DNA from: Flavobacterium sp. LHD-85
GTDB lineage: Bacteria > Bacteroidota > Bacteroidia > Flavobacteriales > Flavobacteriaceae
Direction of reading: 5' to 3'
Assembly (NCBI RefSeq): GCF_030929595.1
Contig: NZ_JAVFVR010000007.1
Span: 244,034 to 308,033, forward strand
Length of the DNA: 64,000 bases
Positions 15,245 through 24,360 of this stretch are shown piece by piece. The position numbers and the translations under genes are program-made. The notes below the pieces were generated by a model that saw only the letters and a program-made list of their open reading frames with translations, ran no database searches and was not told where the DNA came from. Each line of letters starts with the position of its first letter. Positions within the stretch are counted from its first letter, which is position 1.

Positions 15245-15333
15245 TGTCCTCCTGAGCGGAGTCGAAGGACACGCACAGTAGGACGTACTGTATGGATTTA
15301 GCATGAGATCCTTCGACTCCGCTCAGGAGGACA
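15245..15333. repeat. Long inverted repeat (25-bp perfect arms)
   Basis: Arms at 15245-15269 and 15309-15333 are exact reverse complements (core CTGAGCGGAGTCGAAGGA), with 39 nt between. It lies downstream of the AraC gene and upstream of the SDR gene, so it may terminate the first. Confidence 0.85.
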
Positions 15334-15386
15334 AACGTATTTTCAAGTTTAAAAAACTTGAAACTTGAAACTTGAAACAAAACAAT

Positions 15387-16310
15387 CTAACTCCTAAAAG
15401 CAATCGGCGTGTAAGAAGTGTGTTTTTTAAAGAAATTAGAAAAATGCGCTAATTCTTCAAAACCAAGCGAATAGGCTATTTCAGAAATATTCCAATCGGT
15501 TTGTTTTAAAAGTATTTTGGCTTCGTTTGTTAGTCGGTTACTGATTAATTCTGTTGTCGTTTTTCCCGTGTTTTCCTTTAAAACTTTATTTAAATGATTT
15601 ACATGAACAGATAATCTTTCTGCAAAATCTTTTGCCGTTCTCAGCTCTAATCTTTGATTTGGTGATTCTATTGGGAATTGTCTTTCTAATAATTCTGCAA
15701 ATAAAGACGAAACTCTTGCTGCCGAATTGTGTTTCGAATACAATGCTGTAATAGGCTGCAATTTTTGTCCGAAGTGAATTAATTCAGCGACATAATTTCG
15801 AATTAAATCATACTTATAAATATAATCAGAATTAATTTCTTTTTGTATTTTGTTGAAAATCAAAGAAACTTCTTCTACTTCTTCGTCAGAAAGCTGAAAA
15901 ATGGGATAACCATCTGAAGCGAAAATGGGAAGTTCATCCAAGTCGATTCCGCTTTTACTTTTAGATAAAAACTCGCTGGTAAATACACAAAATTGCCCGC
16001 CTTGGTTAGTGTCTTGCGGTAAATAATTGTACGGAATTTTTGGAGTTGCAAATAACAATCCCTGTTTTTCGATTTCGATTACTTTATCGGCGTATTCTGC
16101 TTTGTTGTGACCTCGAATCAAACTTATTTTGTAATAAGCTCTTCTGTCGTAAGGCATTCCAGGTTTTCCTTTCATGCGTTCTAGAAGTTCTTTTATATCA
16201 AAAACATTAAAATGGCCGATTTCTTTCTGAATGTCGTTTGGCAATAAGGAAGTGGGATCAACAGTTGAACCTTCGGTAATGTCGTGGTAAAATGAATCTA
16301 AGGATTTCAT
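15387..16310 (-). CDS. AraC-family transcriptional regulator
   Basis: A 307-residue regulator. The N-terminal two thirds form a cupin-like ligand domain (residues about 40-150, with GLLFATPKIPYNYLP). The C-terminal AraC DNA-binding domain (about 205-307) holds two helix-turn-helices: SVHVNHLNKVLKENTGKTTTELI and ISEIAYSLGFEELAHFSNFFKKHTSYTP. The two SDR genes downstream on the same strand are plausible targets, by position only. Confidence 0.9.
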   Translation of the reverse strand: MKSLDSFYHDITEGSTVDPTSLLPNDIQKEIGHFNVFDIKELLERMKGKPGMPYDRRAYYKISLIRGHNKAEYADKVIEIEKQGLLFATPKIPYNYLPQDTNQGGQFCVFTSEFLSKSKSGIDLDELPIFASDGYPIFQLSDEEVEEVSLIFNKIQKEINSDYIYKYDLIRNYVAELIHFGQKLQPITALYSKHNSAARVSSLFAELLERQFPIESPNQRLELRTAKDFAERLSVHVNHLNKVLKENTGKTTTELISNRLTNEAKILLKQTDWNISEIAYSLGFEELAHFSNFFKKHTSYTPIAFRS

Positions 16311-16347
16311 ATCTGTGAATTGCGAAATTCAAATATACGAAAAAATG

Positions 16348-16537
16348 TTTTTTGCCACGAAGACGCTAAGGCGCAAAGTTTTTTTTAAGATCCCTCAAAT
16401 TATAACGCAATGCAAATCAAATTCACAGTTCCCGTGGTTGAAACCACGGGCTATAACCAAAAAGATTACCTATTGTCAAACAATTTCGCAAAAACAAAAA
16501 AACTTTGTGCCTTAGCGTCTTTGTGGCTAAAAAAAAA
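16348..16537. repeat. Long imperfect inverted repeat with inner hairpin
   Basis: Left arm TTTTTTGCCACGAAGACGC... (16348-16388) and right arm ...GCGTCTTTGTGGCTAAAAA (16494-16537) pair over about 37 bp with few mismatches. Between them is CCCGTGGTT-GA-AACCACGGG (16431-16450), a perfect 9-bp stem. The same arm family (ACCGCAAAG, CTTAGCGTCTTTG) recurs at 53485-53665. Confidence 0.75.
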
Positions 16538-17098
16538 TTAAAACAAACTTCCTTGTACAAACTCTGGCTCTGGATTACTTCCAAAAGGGAAAGCATCCAT
16601 TACAAAAAACTGTTTTACTTTGGGATCAAATTCCCTTAAAACAATTTCATTGCATTCAAATTCAAGATTGATTGTGGTAAAAAGCTCGGAAGCTATTTTA
16701 AGATTTTCTGGTGTTAATCTTCGCCCAATCGACAAGTGTGGATTATCGCTTTTTTTCAGTTTTAAGGACTTTAAAGTTTCATTAATCTTTTTCATAATTG
16801 GAACAAGATTATTTTTAGAATCTTGATTTACTCCGATGAAAAAAGCGCCAGCATTCGGAAAAGAATCAAAGTGATTTAAAGACACTTCGAAAGGCGTGAA
16901 AGTATCAGCTATTTTAGAAAGCTTTTTTTTAATTGAATCCAGCTCCGATTCCTCAATTGTAAATTCACAAATCGTAATATGTGCTTCGGAATTGCAGCTG
17001 TTGTACCAATTGATTTTGCTTTTTAAAAAGTCTTTCAATTTTTTAACGGGCTCAACAAGCGCTTTAGAATAAAATACAATTGAATAGGTTTTTTCCAT
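16538..17098 (-). CDS. 2'-5' RNA ligase/cyclic phosphodiesterase-like protein
   Basis: The 186-residue product has the two H-x-T/S motifs that define the 2H phosphoesterase fold: HITI (40-43) and HLSI (121-124), with a duplicated alpha/beta layout and an F-rich C-terminus (AFPFGSNPEPEFVQGSLF). Such proteins act on 2',3'-cyclic or 2'-5' phosphodiester bonds in RNA or nucleotides; the true substrate is often unknown. It follows a small receiver-like gene by 25 bp, probably as one transcript. Confidence 0.85.
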   Translation of the reverse strand: MEKTYSIVFYSKALVEPVKKLKDFLKSKINWYNSCNSEAHITICEFTIEESELDSIKKKLSKIADTFTPFEVSLNHFDSFPNAGAFFIGVNQDSKNNLVPIMKKINETLKSLKLKKSDNPHLSIGRRLTPENLKIASELFTTINLEFECNEIVLREFDPKVKQFFVMDAFPFGSNPEPEFVQGSLF

Positions 17099-17123
17099 TT
17101 TTGAGGCTATAAATTATGCAAAT

Positions 17124-17438
17124 TTAAAGCTTTCCTTTCAAATGTAATCGATGCAGAATTTCAGATTTAAGTAAACCGCTTCCTCCTCCAAAATGTTCAA
17201 TAACTTCAACGTCTGGGTGAGTTTTTAAACAGAAAGAAGTAAATTCTTTTTCAACATGATCTTCAATTGCAGAACTTAAAAGCACAATGTCTATTTTATT
17301 GTTTTGAAAATATTCTTGGGCTTCTTTTTCGTTATTAAAAGCAACTCCATGCCAGTTTTCATCTACATTAACAAGACGAAGTAAAATAGCTAAAATAGCT
17401 TCATTTTTTCCGAGTAATAAAAATTGCAACTGTTTCAT
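17124..17438 (-). CDS. Degenerate receiver-like protein
   Basis: A 104-residue protein with a receiver-like alternation of strands and helices (LQFLLLGKNEAILAILLRL; KIDIVLLSSAIEDHVEKEF). At the site where a phospho-acceptor Asp would follow the third strand the sequence reads VLLSSAI, so that Asp is absent, and no acidic pair appears after the first strand. The C-terminus is rich in Gly and basic residues (HFGGGSGLLKSEILHRLHLKGKL). It is probably an Asp-less receiver fold. It lies directly before the 2H phosphoesterase gene. Confidence 0.55.
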   Translation of the reverse strand: MKQLQFLLLGKNEAILAILLRLVNVDENWHGVAFNNEKEAQEYFQNNKIDIVLLSSAIEDHVEKEFTSFCLKTHPDVEVIEHFGGGSGLLKSEILHRLHLKGKL

Positions 17439-18037
17439 TTTTTAAGCTTCTAAGGTTATGAGGTTCTAAGATTCTAAGAAACTAAGTTTATTGGTTCCTC
17501 ATTTAATTATCTAATTGTCTAGATTATCTCATTCTCTAATTAAAATCATTCACAAATGTAGGGAGGGTTTTAAGAAAAACGGCTTAATCTAGGACAAGAA
17601 ATGAGTTTTTTCGAGTCTTTTTTGAATATATCTGAAGAAGAATCTAGTATTTCCTTTCACAAATTTACGTTAAAGGGGATTTTGGCAATATTTTGCGGTA
17701 CAATTACTTAAGGTTTTAAGTTAAAGTTAAGAATGTTAATTTTTTCACACAATGAGGAAAACCGTAAGGTTATCTATATTGTGAATTCTAATTTTGGCCT
17801 ATAGAAATTTGAAAAGATGATAGCCTTTACCTTTTTGGGTATCATTAAAATTTCTGCAGAAAACTGTTTTTGGAGAAACGTTTTTACATTGAATTTTGAC
17901 ATATTCATTTGATCGTGGGTACTTGTATATAAGTTTGCAATATACATTAATGTCTAATTTTTTTAGGGTTTTAAGATTAAGTCGACGGACGTAATTTTAA
18001 AACCCTTTTTTTACCACAATAATGAAATGCCAATCAG
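17439..18037. other. Gene-free gap
   Basis: About 600 bp without a supportable gene. The left end has repeated TTCTAAG units (17448-17486). A weak hairpin is at 17817-17845 (ATGATA and TATCAT arms). A 36-codon frame from 17601 has no support. A small RNA is possible but not shown. Confidence 0.5.
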
Positions 18038-19042
18038 TCAAAACTGAATGATATCGGTATTGATTTTAAATTTTTGAGGAGAGAATCCGTAATAGCTTTT
18101 GAATGCTGCTGAGAAATGCGAAACGTCTTTGTAACCGCATTTATAAGCCACTTCGCTTACTATAGCTGTTTTGCTTTGAAATAACTCTTTGGCGTGTTCC
18201 ATTCTCAGTTTTATGATATAACTTTTGACCGTAGTTCCAAAACAAGCTTTAAAGCCTTTTTTTAGTTTGAATTCGTTTAACGAAATAAGTCGTGAAAGTT
18301 CAGGTAGAGTAGGTGTGTTTCTATAATCGTTTTCTAAAATTTTTTTGGCTTCTAAAAGTTTGCTGTAATCTTCTTCGTTTATATTTTCTGCTTCTAAAGG
18401 TTTGATAATTAATGTTTCGAGCTGATGAATAAGGAGTTCTTTGATTTTACTTTCTATATAAATTCTTTTTAAAACGCCTTCTCGCGTACAATTTTTTATT
18501 TCTGATGTTACCCACTGAATTGCAGGTGTAAAAGGAAGATATTTTGATGTTAAATAACTGGATTGTTTTTCAAGAATTTTTTTTGAAAATTTTTCGTGCA
18601 ACTGCCAGTCTTCGTTGATGATGTTATAATAAAACTCTTTAGAAAGAATAATCGACAAATAGTTGATTTCTGTGAAAGGCGGAATGTTGAAGGTCGCTTT
18701 AAAATTGTTCGTATAAAAAATATTATGTGTGTTTTTTCTCGAATATTTCTCACTTTCCAATTGGTCAATATGCGTTTCTACATTGCTGCTGTAAATAAAA
18801 TTCATCACAACCGATTCTTCATCGATTTCAAAACTAACTGTTCTTGGAGAGGAATAATACATCTGAGTATCAAGAAGAACTAATCCTTCGGTGATGAGAT
18901 GACGGCTTGCAATTTTTTCGGAATCGCCATTTTGAATGTTGACATTTTCTTCGGTTAAAATACTTTTTGGATAATATTTATCTCCAATTTCAATTTTAAT
19001 TATAGGCGTTTCTGACGTTAAAAGGGTGGCGTTGATTTTCAA
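18038..19042 (-). CDS. AraC-family regulator of iron uptake cluster
   Basis: A 334-residue AraC-type regulator. The C-terminal domain (about 235-334) holds LPELSRLISLNEFKLKKGFKACFG and VSEVAYKCGYKDVSHFSAAFKSYYGFSPQKFK. The N-terminal domain is a beta-rich ligand region. There is no ATG near the start: a stop lies 14 codons upstream, and the best start is TTG at 19042. It diverges from the TonB receptor gene with 107 bp between, containing two 13-bp direct repeats, which suggests it controls that gene and itself. PchR-like iron regulators are a plausible comparison, but this is inference. Confidence 0.85.
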   Translation of the reverse strand: MKINATLLTSETPIIKIEIGDKYYPKSILTEENVNIQNGDSEKIASRHLITEGLVLLDTQMYYSSPRTVSFEIDEESVVMNFIYSSNVETHIDQLESEKYSRKNTHNIFYTNNFKATFNIPPFTEINYLSIILSKEFYYNIINEDWQLHEKFSKKILEKQSSYLTSKYLPFTPAIQWVTSEIKNCTREGVLKRIYIESKIKELLIHQLETLIIKPLEAENINEEDYSKLLEAKKILENDYRNTPTLPELSRLISLNEFKLKKGFKACFGTTVKSYIIKLRMEHAKELFQSKTAIVSEVAYKCGYKDVSHFSAAFKSYYGFSPQKFKINTDIIQF

Positions 19043-19045
19043 AAT

Positions 19046-19079
19046 ATAATCCGTTTTTACAAAATAATAATCCGTTTTT
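19046..19079. promoter_or_regulatory. Two 13-bp direct repeats 21 bp apart, probable AraC operator
   Basis: ATAATCCGTTTTT occurs at 19046-19058 and again at 19067-19079, start-to-start 21 bp, which is two helical turns. It lies directly upstream of the receptor promoter region and just before the AraC start. This is the geometry expected for an AraC-family activator. Confidence 0.7.
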
Positions 19080-19086
19080 CCCTATC

Positions 19087-19114
19087 TTTTTTGAAGACGT
19101 TGATGGTACTTTTG
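19087..19114 (+). promoter_or_regulatory. Candidate promoter of the TonB receptor gene
   Basis: TACTTTTG at 19107-19114 fits the Bacteroidetes -7 box (TAnnTTTG). The nearest TTTG (19090-19093) is only 13 bp away, so the -33 element is poor, as expected for an activator-dependent promoter. Confidence 0.45.
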
Positions 19115-19149
19115 CAGCAAAGTTATTTATAATTAGTCTAATTAAAGAT

Positions 19150-21540
19150 ATGTCAACTCAAAAATTTTTATTTGCCAGTTTATTTTTTCTAACTACGTTC
19201 TTATCATTTTCCCAGCAAAATCAAGGTTTCACAGTGTCTGGAAAAGTTGTTGAAAATTCTGGAGAAACAATTCCGTTTGCGACTGTCGTTGTTGAAAAAA
19301 CAGGTTTAAGTGTTATTTCAGACGAAAACGGAAATTATATTTTGAAAAATGTTCCATCCGGAAAACATACATTAAAAATCTCTGCATTGGGATTTGCAGT
19401 TCAGAAAAAACAAATTGAAGTTTCGGGCAATTTAGAAGTTTCAGTTAAAATGGAAAGCGAGTTGCAGGAATTAGAAAGTGTAACTGTACTCGGAAGATCG
19501 CAAACCGATAAAGTAAACAAACAAGCTTACAGCGTTACTGCAATTGATGCCAAGAAACTGCATAATTCAACTCTAGATTTATCTCATGCACTCGACCGCG
19601 TTTCTGGTGTGCGTAACCGTGAAGCGGGTGGAGTAGGTTCAAGATCAGAACTTTCGATCAACGGATTTTCAGGAAATCAAATTAAGGTTTTTATTGACGG
19701 AGTGCCAATGGATAATTTTGGTTCTTCTTTTCAAATGAATAATATTCCGATCAATCTTGCCGATCGTGTAGAAGTTTACAAAGGTGTTGTGCCAATTTGG
19801 CTTGGTGGAGATGCTCTTGGCGGAGCAATAAATATTGTGACCAATAGTAAACCTAGAACGTATGTAGATGCTTCTTATTCGTTCGGATCTTTTAACACAC
19901 ATCGTTCAAGTATCAATGCGGGTTATACGGCAAAGAGTGGTTTTACAACCGAAATTAATGCTTTTCAAAACTATTCGGATAACAATTATTGGGTAAATGT
20001 AGATGTAGCCGATTTAAATACAGGGGCTTATTTTCCAAATCAGAGAGTTAGACGTTTTCATGATAAATACCGTAATGAAACGGTGATTTTGAATGTGGGT
20101 ATAACCGGAAAAAAATATGCAGATAAATTAATGATCGGTTTTACTGGCGGAGAAAATAAAGCCGATATACAAACCGGAGCCAGAATGGTTAGCGTGTTCG
20201 GACAGATTTATAGAAAAGGAAGCATTGTAATGCCAACTTTAAAATATCAGGTTAAAGATTTATTCACCAAAGGGCTGAATGTGAATGTTACGGGTAATTA
20301 CAATTTTGGTTACGAACAGAATATTGATACCGTTTTTAGAAGATACAATTGGTTTGGCGATTACAAACAATATGAAGGAGCAGGAGGAGAAAGAAGCCGT
20401 ACGCTTCGTAAGTTCTATAACAATAATGGTATAGCAACAGCCAATGCGACTTATACACTTAATGATAGACACTCTTTTATGGTCAACAATACGTTTAATA
20501 CGTTCGATCGTAAAGAGAGTGACGAATTGGTTCCTGAATCGCTGGTGTATAAACAGCCTAAAAAAACGCAAAAGAATGTTTTAGGATTAGGGTATAAATT
20601 AGATTATAATGATAAATGGAGCACATCTGTATTCTTAAAAGATTATTCATTAAAAACTACTTATTCAAGAAGCTATAATCCGTCGGGAGCTACTGGAGAT
20701 ATTGCTTACCAAAAATATGTAGATCATACTTCATCAACAGGATATGGTGCCGCTACAAGTTATTATCTGAAGCATAATTTACAGATTAAAGCTTCTTATG
20801 AAAAGACATACAGGCTTCCAACTCCAGAGGAAATTTTTGGTAATGTCAATGACAATTTAGAAGGAAATCTTTCTTTAAAACCAGAATCTAGTAACAACTA
20901 CAATTTAGGAGCGAGCTATCAAACTAGCTTCCGCGAAAAAAATGCTTTGTCATTTGATGTAAATCTTTTGCATAGAAATGCAGTCGATTTTATTCGTCCA
21001 ACATTAAATAATAATCAAACCATGACTACCAATGTCAATCAAGGAAAAGTGACGAATTATGGTATTGATGGTGAGATTAGATATTCGTACAGCAATCGTT
21101 TTACGGCTGGTTTCAACGCAACGTACCAGAACATTAGAAACAAAACAATGTACGAGCCAAATCAAAATTATGTATCTCCTTTTTATAATGACAGAATTCC
21201 AAACATGCCATATCTTTTTGGAAACGCAGATGCTACAATGTTTTTTAATAATGTTTGGAAAAAAGGAAACAATCTGTCTGTAGGCTATAACCTGCTGTAT
21301 GTTCATACCTATTATTTGTCATGGCCAAGTATGGGAAGCAAGGACAGCAAATTAGAGATTCCACAGCAGTTTAGCCATGATTTAAATGCTGTTTATACAA
21401 TGGCAAATGGAAAATACAATATCGCATTTGAATGTAAAAACTTTTTAGACAATAAGCTTTACGACAATTTTTCATTGCAAAAACCAAGCAGAGCTTTCTA
21501 TATCAAGTTTAGATATTATTTCAGCAAATCAAATAATTAA
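19150..21540 (+). CDS. TonB-dependent receptor, likely siderophore/iron
   Basis: A 796-residue outer-membrane receptor. Signal peptide ending FLSFSQQ; N-terminal carboxypeptidase-regulatory-like domain (27-110, with GKVVENSGETIPFATVVVE); plug (about 115-225, with SELSINGFSGNQIKVFIDG and IWLGGDALGGAINIVTN); then a 22-strand barrel to the C-terminal FYIKFRYYF. It is shorter than SusC-type receptors and has no SusD partner. The following DUF4374 lipoprotein and PepSY protein make an iron or siderophore substrate likely; the exact ligand is not deducible. Confidence 0.9.
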   Translation: MSTQKFLFASLFFLTTFLSFSQQNQGFTVSGKVVENSGETIPFATVVVEKTGLSVISDENGNYILKNVPSGKHTLKISALGFAVQKKQIEVSGNLEVSVKMESELQELESVTVLGRSQTDKVNKQAYSVTAIDAKKLHNSTLDLSHALDRVSGVRNREAGGVGSRSELSINGFSGNQIKVFIDGVPMDNFGSSFQMNNIPINLADRVEVYKGVVPIWLGGDALGGAINIVTNSKPRTYVDASYSFGSFNTHRSSINAGYTAKSGFTTEINAFQNYSDNNYWVNVDVADLNTGAYFPNQRVRRFHDKYRNETVILNVGITGKKYADKLMIGFTGGENKADIQTGARMVSVFGQIYRKGSIVMPTLKYQVKDLFTKGLNVNVTGNYNFGYEQNIDTVFRRYNWFGDYKQYEGAGGERSRTLRKFYNNNGIATANATYTLNDRHSFMVNNTFNTFDRKESDELVPESLVYKQPKKTQKNVLGLGYKLDYNDKWSTSVFLKDYSLKTTYSRSYNPSGATGDIAYQKYVDHTSSTGYGAATSYYLKHNLQIKASYEKTYRLPTPEEIFGNVNDNLEGNLSLKPESSNNYNLGASYQTSFREKNALSFDVNLLHRNAVDFIRPTLNNNQTMTTNVNQGKVTNYGIDGEIRYSYSNRFTAGFNATYQNIRNKTMYEPNQNYVSPFYNDRIPNMPYLFGNADATMFFNNVWKKGNNLSVGYNLLYVHTYYLSWPSMGSKDSKLEIPQQFSHDLNAVYTMANGKYNIAFECKNFLDNKLYDNFSLQKPSRAFYIKFRYYFSKSNN

Positions 21541-21565
21541 ATTTTAATACAAACACCATAATACA

Positions 21566-22798
21566 ATGAAAAAAAGTACAACATTAGCGTTATTATCAGC
21601 TGTTATAGCTTTTACAGCTTTTTCTTGCAGCAGTGATTCAGATAAATCAGGAGGAGAAACTGGCGGAGGAACTGATACAGGAAAAACGAAATATATTATT
21701 ACTGCAACAACTGGTGCAGCGGGAATTGCAGATTATTTATTAACTGCAGACGATGTTTCTACGGGAGTTATTACGACTACAGGAAACGGATTGGAGCAAG
21801 ATGGAACATACCGTTACTATATTACAGCACAAAACAACTTCTTTAGTTTGCTTTACGGACAAGGAAATCCTGGAGCTGTAACAACTTATAATTTAAACGC
21901 CGAAGGAAAATTGGTTAAGAAATCAGATTTCCAAGCTGAAACAGTACACGTATTTGCTGCGGTAAACAAAGATATCTTGACGGTTAAAGTTCCTAGAAGT
22001 GGCGCTTCTATTGCTTCTATGTATAAAATTGACGCAGAAAAATCGCTTATTGTTGGTGAAGCTCAGCAAGATACTAAGAAGTTAGCAGGAAACGGAGAAA
22101 GAGCTTTCTATACTTGGGCGACGCAGGTTGGAGATAAAGTTTATATGCCTTACATGAGTATTAAAGGAGATGGAGTAGATAATTTTGGTACTGCAAATCC
22201 AGATAGTACTTGGGTTGCGGTTTATAATTATCCAGAATTGAAATTAGAAAAGGTAATCAAAGATAACCGTACAAGTTATTTGGGAGCTTATTTCACAAAC
22301 GGATTATTCCAAGACGAAAATGGAGATGCTTATGGTTTCTCTGGTGCTATTGCTACTAGCAATGCCGTAATGACTTCTACAAAACCTTCTGCGATTGTAA
22401 AAATTAAAAAAGGAACTACAGAGTTTGACAAATCTTATTTCTTTAATGTTCAAGAAAAATCAGGAGGATATAAAATTTCTTCTACAACTTATATTTCAAA
22501 AGGTAAATTCTTATTGTTAATGTACGGAAATGTGGGTAAAAACAACGGTGCAGTAAAAATGGCTATTGCCGATGTTTACAACCAAACATTTACTTGGGTA
22601 ACAAATGCTCCTGCAACATTAACTTCTGTAACTAGCCGTTACAATATTACTTCAGAAGACGGAAGTTCTGCAATTGTAGGGATCAATACTCCTGAAGGAA
22701 ACTGGATTTACTCTATCAACGGTACAACTGCCGCTGCAACAAAAGGTATGAAAGTGGAAGGCGGACAAATTACTGCAATCCAAAAATTAAAATACTAA
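21566..22798 (+). CDS. DUF4374 lipoprotein
   Basis: A 410-residue lipoprotein, lipobox AFSC with Cys at 21, followed by a Gly/Thr-rich linker (SGGETGGGTDTGKTK). The mature part is beta-rich and repetitive (KYIITATTGAAGIADYLLTAD; YRYYITAQNNFFSLLYGQGNPG), which fits the propeller-like DUF4374 family. DUF4374 genes often stand beside TonB receptors for iron chelators in Bacteroidota, and it starts 26 bp after the receptor. A role in binding or releasing the iron complex at the outer membrane is inference. Confidence 0.85.
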   Translation: MKKSTTLALLSAVIAFTAFSCSSDSDKSGGETGGGTDTGKTKYIITATTGAAGIADYLLTADDVSTGVITTTGNGLEQDGTYRYYITAQNNFFSLLYGQGNPGAVTTYNLNAEGKLVKKSDFQAETVHVFAAVNKDILTVKVPRSGASIASMYKIDAEKSLIVGEAQQDTKKLAGNGERAFYTWATQVGDKVYMPYMSIKGDGVDNFGTANPDSTWVAVYNYPELKLEKVIKDNRTSYLGAYFTNGLFQDENGDAYGFSGAIATSNAVMTSTKPSAIVKIKKGTTEFDKSYFFNVQEKSGGYKISSTTYISKGKFLLLMYGNVGKNNGAVKMAIADVYNQTFTWVTNAPATLTSVTSRYNITSEDGSSAIVGINTPEGNWIYSINGTTAAATKGMKVEGGQITAIQKLKY

Positions 22799-22809
22799 TA
22801 TTTTTTTTG

Positions 22810-22847
22810 CCGTAAGTCCTTTTTTGTGAGGACTTACGGTTTTTTTA
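22810..22847 (+). terminator. Rho-independent terminator
   Basis: CCGTAAGTCC and GGACTTACGG form a perfect 10-bp stem followed by seven T residues, between the DUF4374 and PepSY genes, so expression of the latter may be partly reduced. Confidence 0.85.
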
Positions 22848-22872
22848 TTTATCCTATTTATCTATCCAAATT

Positions 22873-24279
22873 ATGTTTTCTTCTTCAAAACCAAATAATA
22901 AGAAAAAAAATAAAAAGTCGCTTTTTAAGCGTATCATGGCCTGGCTCCATTTGTGGCTTGGTTTGGCATCTGGAATCATTGTGGTCATTGTCAGTCTTAC
23001 GGGCTGTATTTATGTTTTTGAGAATGAAATAAAAGATTTTATTGAAGACTGGCGTTTTGTAAAACCTCAGGAAAAAGCTTTTTTACTGCCGTCTCAATTG
23101 GTTTCGATTGCAGATAAAAGAATGAAAGACAAAAAAGCAACCAGTGTGACTTTTGGCGCAAAAGATGAAGCGGCAATTGTCGGTTATTTTGTGGAGAAGA
23201 AAGAAGAAGGAGGAAGAGGAGAAAGAAAAAAAGATCTAGCCCAAAATAATGAAAAGGCAAAATCTGAACTGAAACCTCAAGGAAAACCAAGTGAAAAAGG
23301 TAAAGGAAAGGAAAAGAAGGGTAAAGGCGGAAGAAGACAAGGAACTTTTATAAGCGTTTATATGAATCCGTATACTGGTGAAGTATTAAATGTAAAAACG
23401 TTCTCAAGAGGAGAATCGCCAGATTTTTTCAGATGGATTTTAAACGGACACCGTGCCTTGTGGCTTCCTTATGATATTGGAAGGCCAATTGTGGGAGTTG
23501 CCGTTTTAATTTTCGTGGTTTTACTTATTTCAGGCATCGTTTTATGGTGGCCAACAAAATGGATTAAATCTATTATTGATAAAAGTTTTAAAATAAAATG
23601 GGACGCTAGTTTTAAACGTGTCAATTATGACATGCATAATGTATTTGGTTTTTACAGCTGTATTTTCCTGTTTTTTATTGCCGTAACGGGCTTAGTATGG
23701 AGTTTTGGATGGTGGAGCAAATCTTTGTATTGGGTAACTTCTGGAGGAAAACCGCTGACTGAAAACCGCGAATCTCCAAAATCTGATACAACTCATGTTA
23801 GAGAATTTAATATTACAACAGCCGATAAAGTTTTATTGAATTTAAGAAAAGAAAATCCTCAGGCAGCCGGAATCATGATTAGTATTCCAGGAAAACCTGC
23901 GGATCCGATTGGTGCTTTTGTTTACAAGCAAAAACATACTTTTTATAATATGGACCGATATAGTTTTGATCAGCAGAGTTTGAAGGAAATCTCGATTAAA
24001 ACACCTTTTTCAGGTAAATATGTAGAAGCTAATATTCCAGACAAAATCAGACGTATGAATTACGATATTCACGTAGGAAGTGTTCTTGGACTTACAGGGA
24101 AAATCATAGCTTTTTTGGCCAGTTTAATTTCGGCTAGTTTGCCCATTACAGGATTCATTATCTGGTGGGGGAAACAGAAATTTGGCAAAAAGAAACCCGC
24201 TGCAAAACCAAAAGTGACAACTAAAGCAATTCCCGTTCCTAAATTGAAAAACCCAGCAGAACAAGAAGTTACTGCTTAA
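22873..24279 (+). CDS. PepSY-TM protein, iron uptake-linked
   Basis: A 468-residue inner-membrane protein of the PepSY-associated TM family. After a basic N-terminus, the first helix reads MAWLHLWLGLASGIIVVIVSLTG (about 22-44); others are at about 210, 260 and 415, with conserved HLW, WILNGHRALWL and DIHVG His motifs. Such proteins are linked to reduction or transport of iron complexes. The periplasmic part between about 118 and 158 holds a Lys/Glu/Gly-rich low-complexity run. It follows the TonB receptor and DUF4374 genes on the same strand. Confidence 0.85.
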   Translation: MFSSSKPNNKKKNKKSLFKRIMAWLHLWLGLASGIIVVIVSLTGCIYVFENEIKDFIEDWRFVKPQEKAFLLPSQLVSIADKRMKDKKATSVTFGAKDEAAIVGYFVEKKEEGGRGERKKDLAQNNEKAKSELKPQGKPSEKGKGKEKKGKGGRRQGTFISVYMNPYTGEVLNVKTFSRGESPDFFRWILNGHRALWLPYDIGRPIVGVAVLIFVVLLISGIVLWWPTKWIKSIIDKSFKIKWDASFKRVNYDMHNVFGFYSCIFLFFIAVTGLVWSFGWWSKSLYWVTSGGKPLTENRESPKSDTTHVREFNITTADKVLLNLRKENPQAAGIMISIPGKPADPIGAFVYKQKHTFYNMDRYSFDQQSLKEISIKTPFSGKYVEANIPDKIRRMNYDIHVGSVLGLTGKIIAFLASLISASLPITGFIIWWGKQKFGKKKPAAKPKVTTKAIPVPKLKNPAEQEVTA

Positions 24280-24324
24280 ACATATAAAATTGGTTTTTAT
24301 AATTCCTTTTTTTTTTTTTTGATA

Positions 24325-24354
24325 AAAGGCAAAACTTGCAAAAGTTTTGCCTTT
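24325..24354. terminator. Bidirectional terminator
   Basis: AAAGGCAAAACTT-GCAA-AAGTTTTGCCTTT is a perfect 13-bp stem between the convergent PepSY and esterase genes. Confidence 0.88.
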
Positions 24355-24360
24355 CTTTTT

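Noticed and set aside
17601..17711. 36-codon frame in the 600-bp gap
   Set aside because: Too short, no recognised pattern and no promoter or terminator around it.
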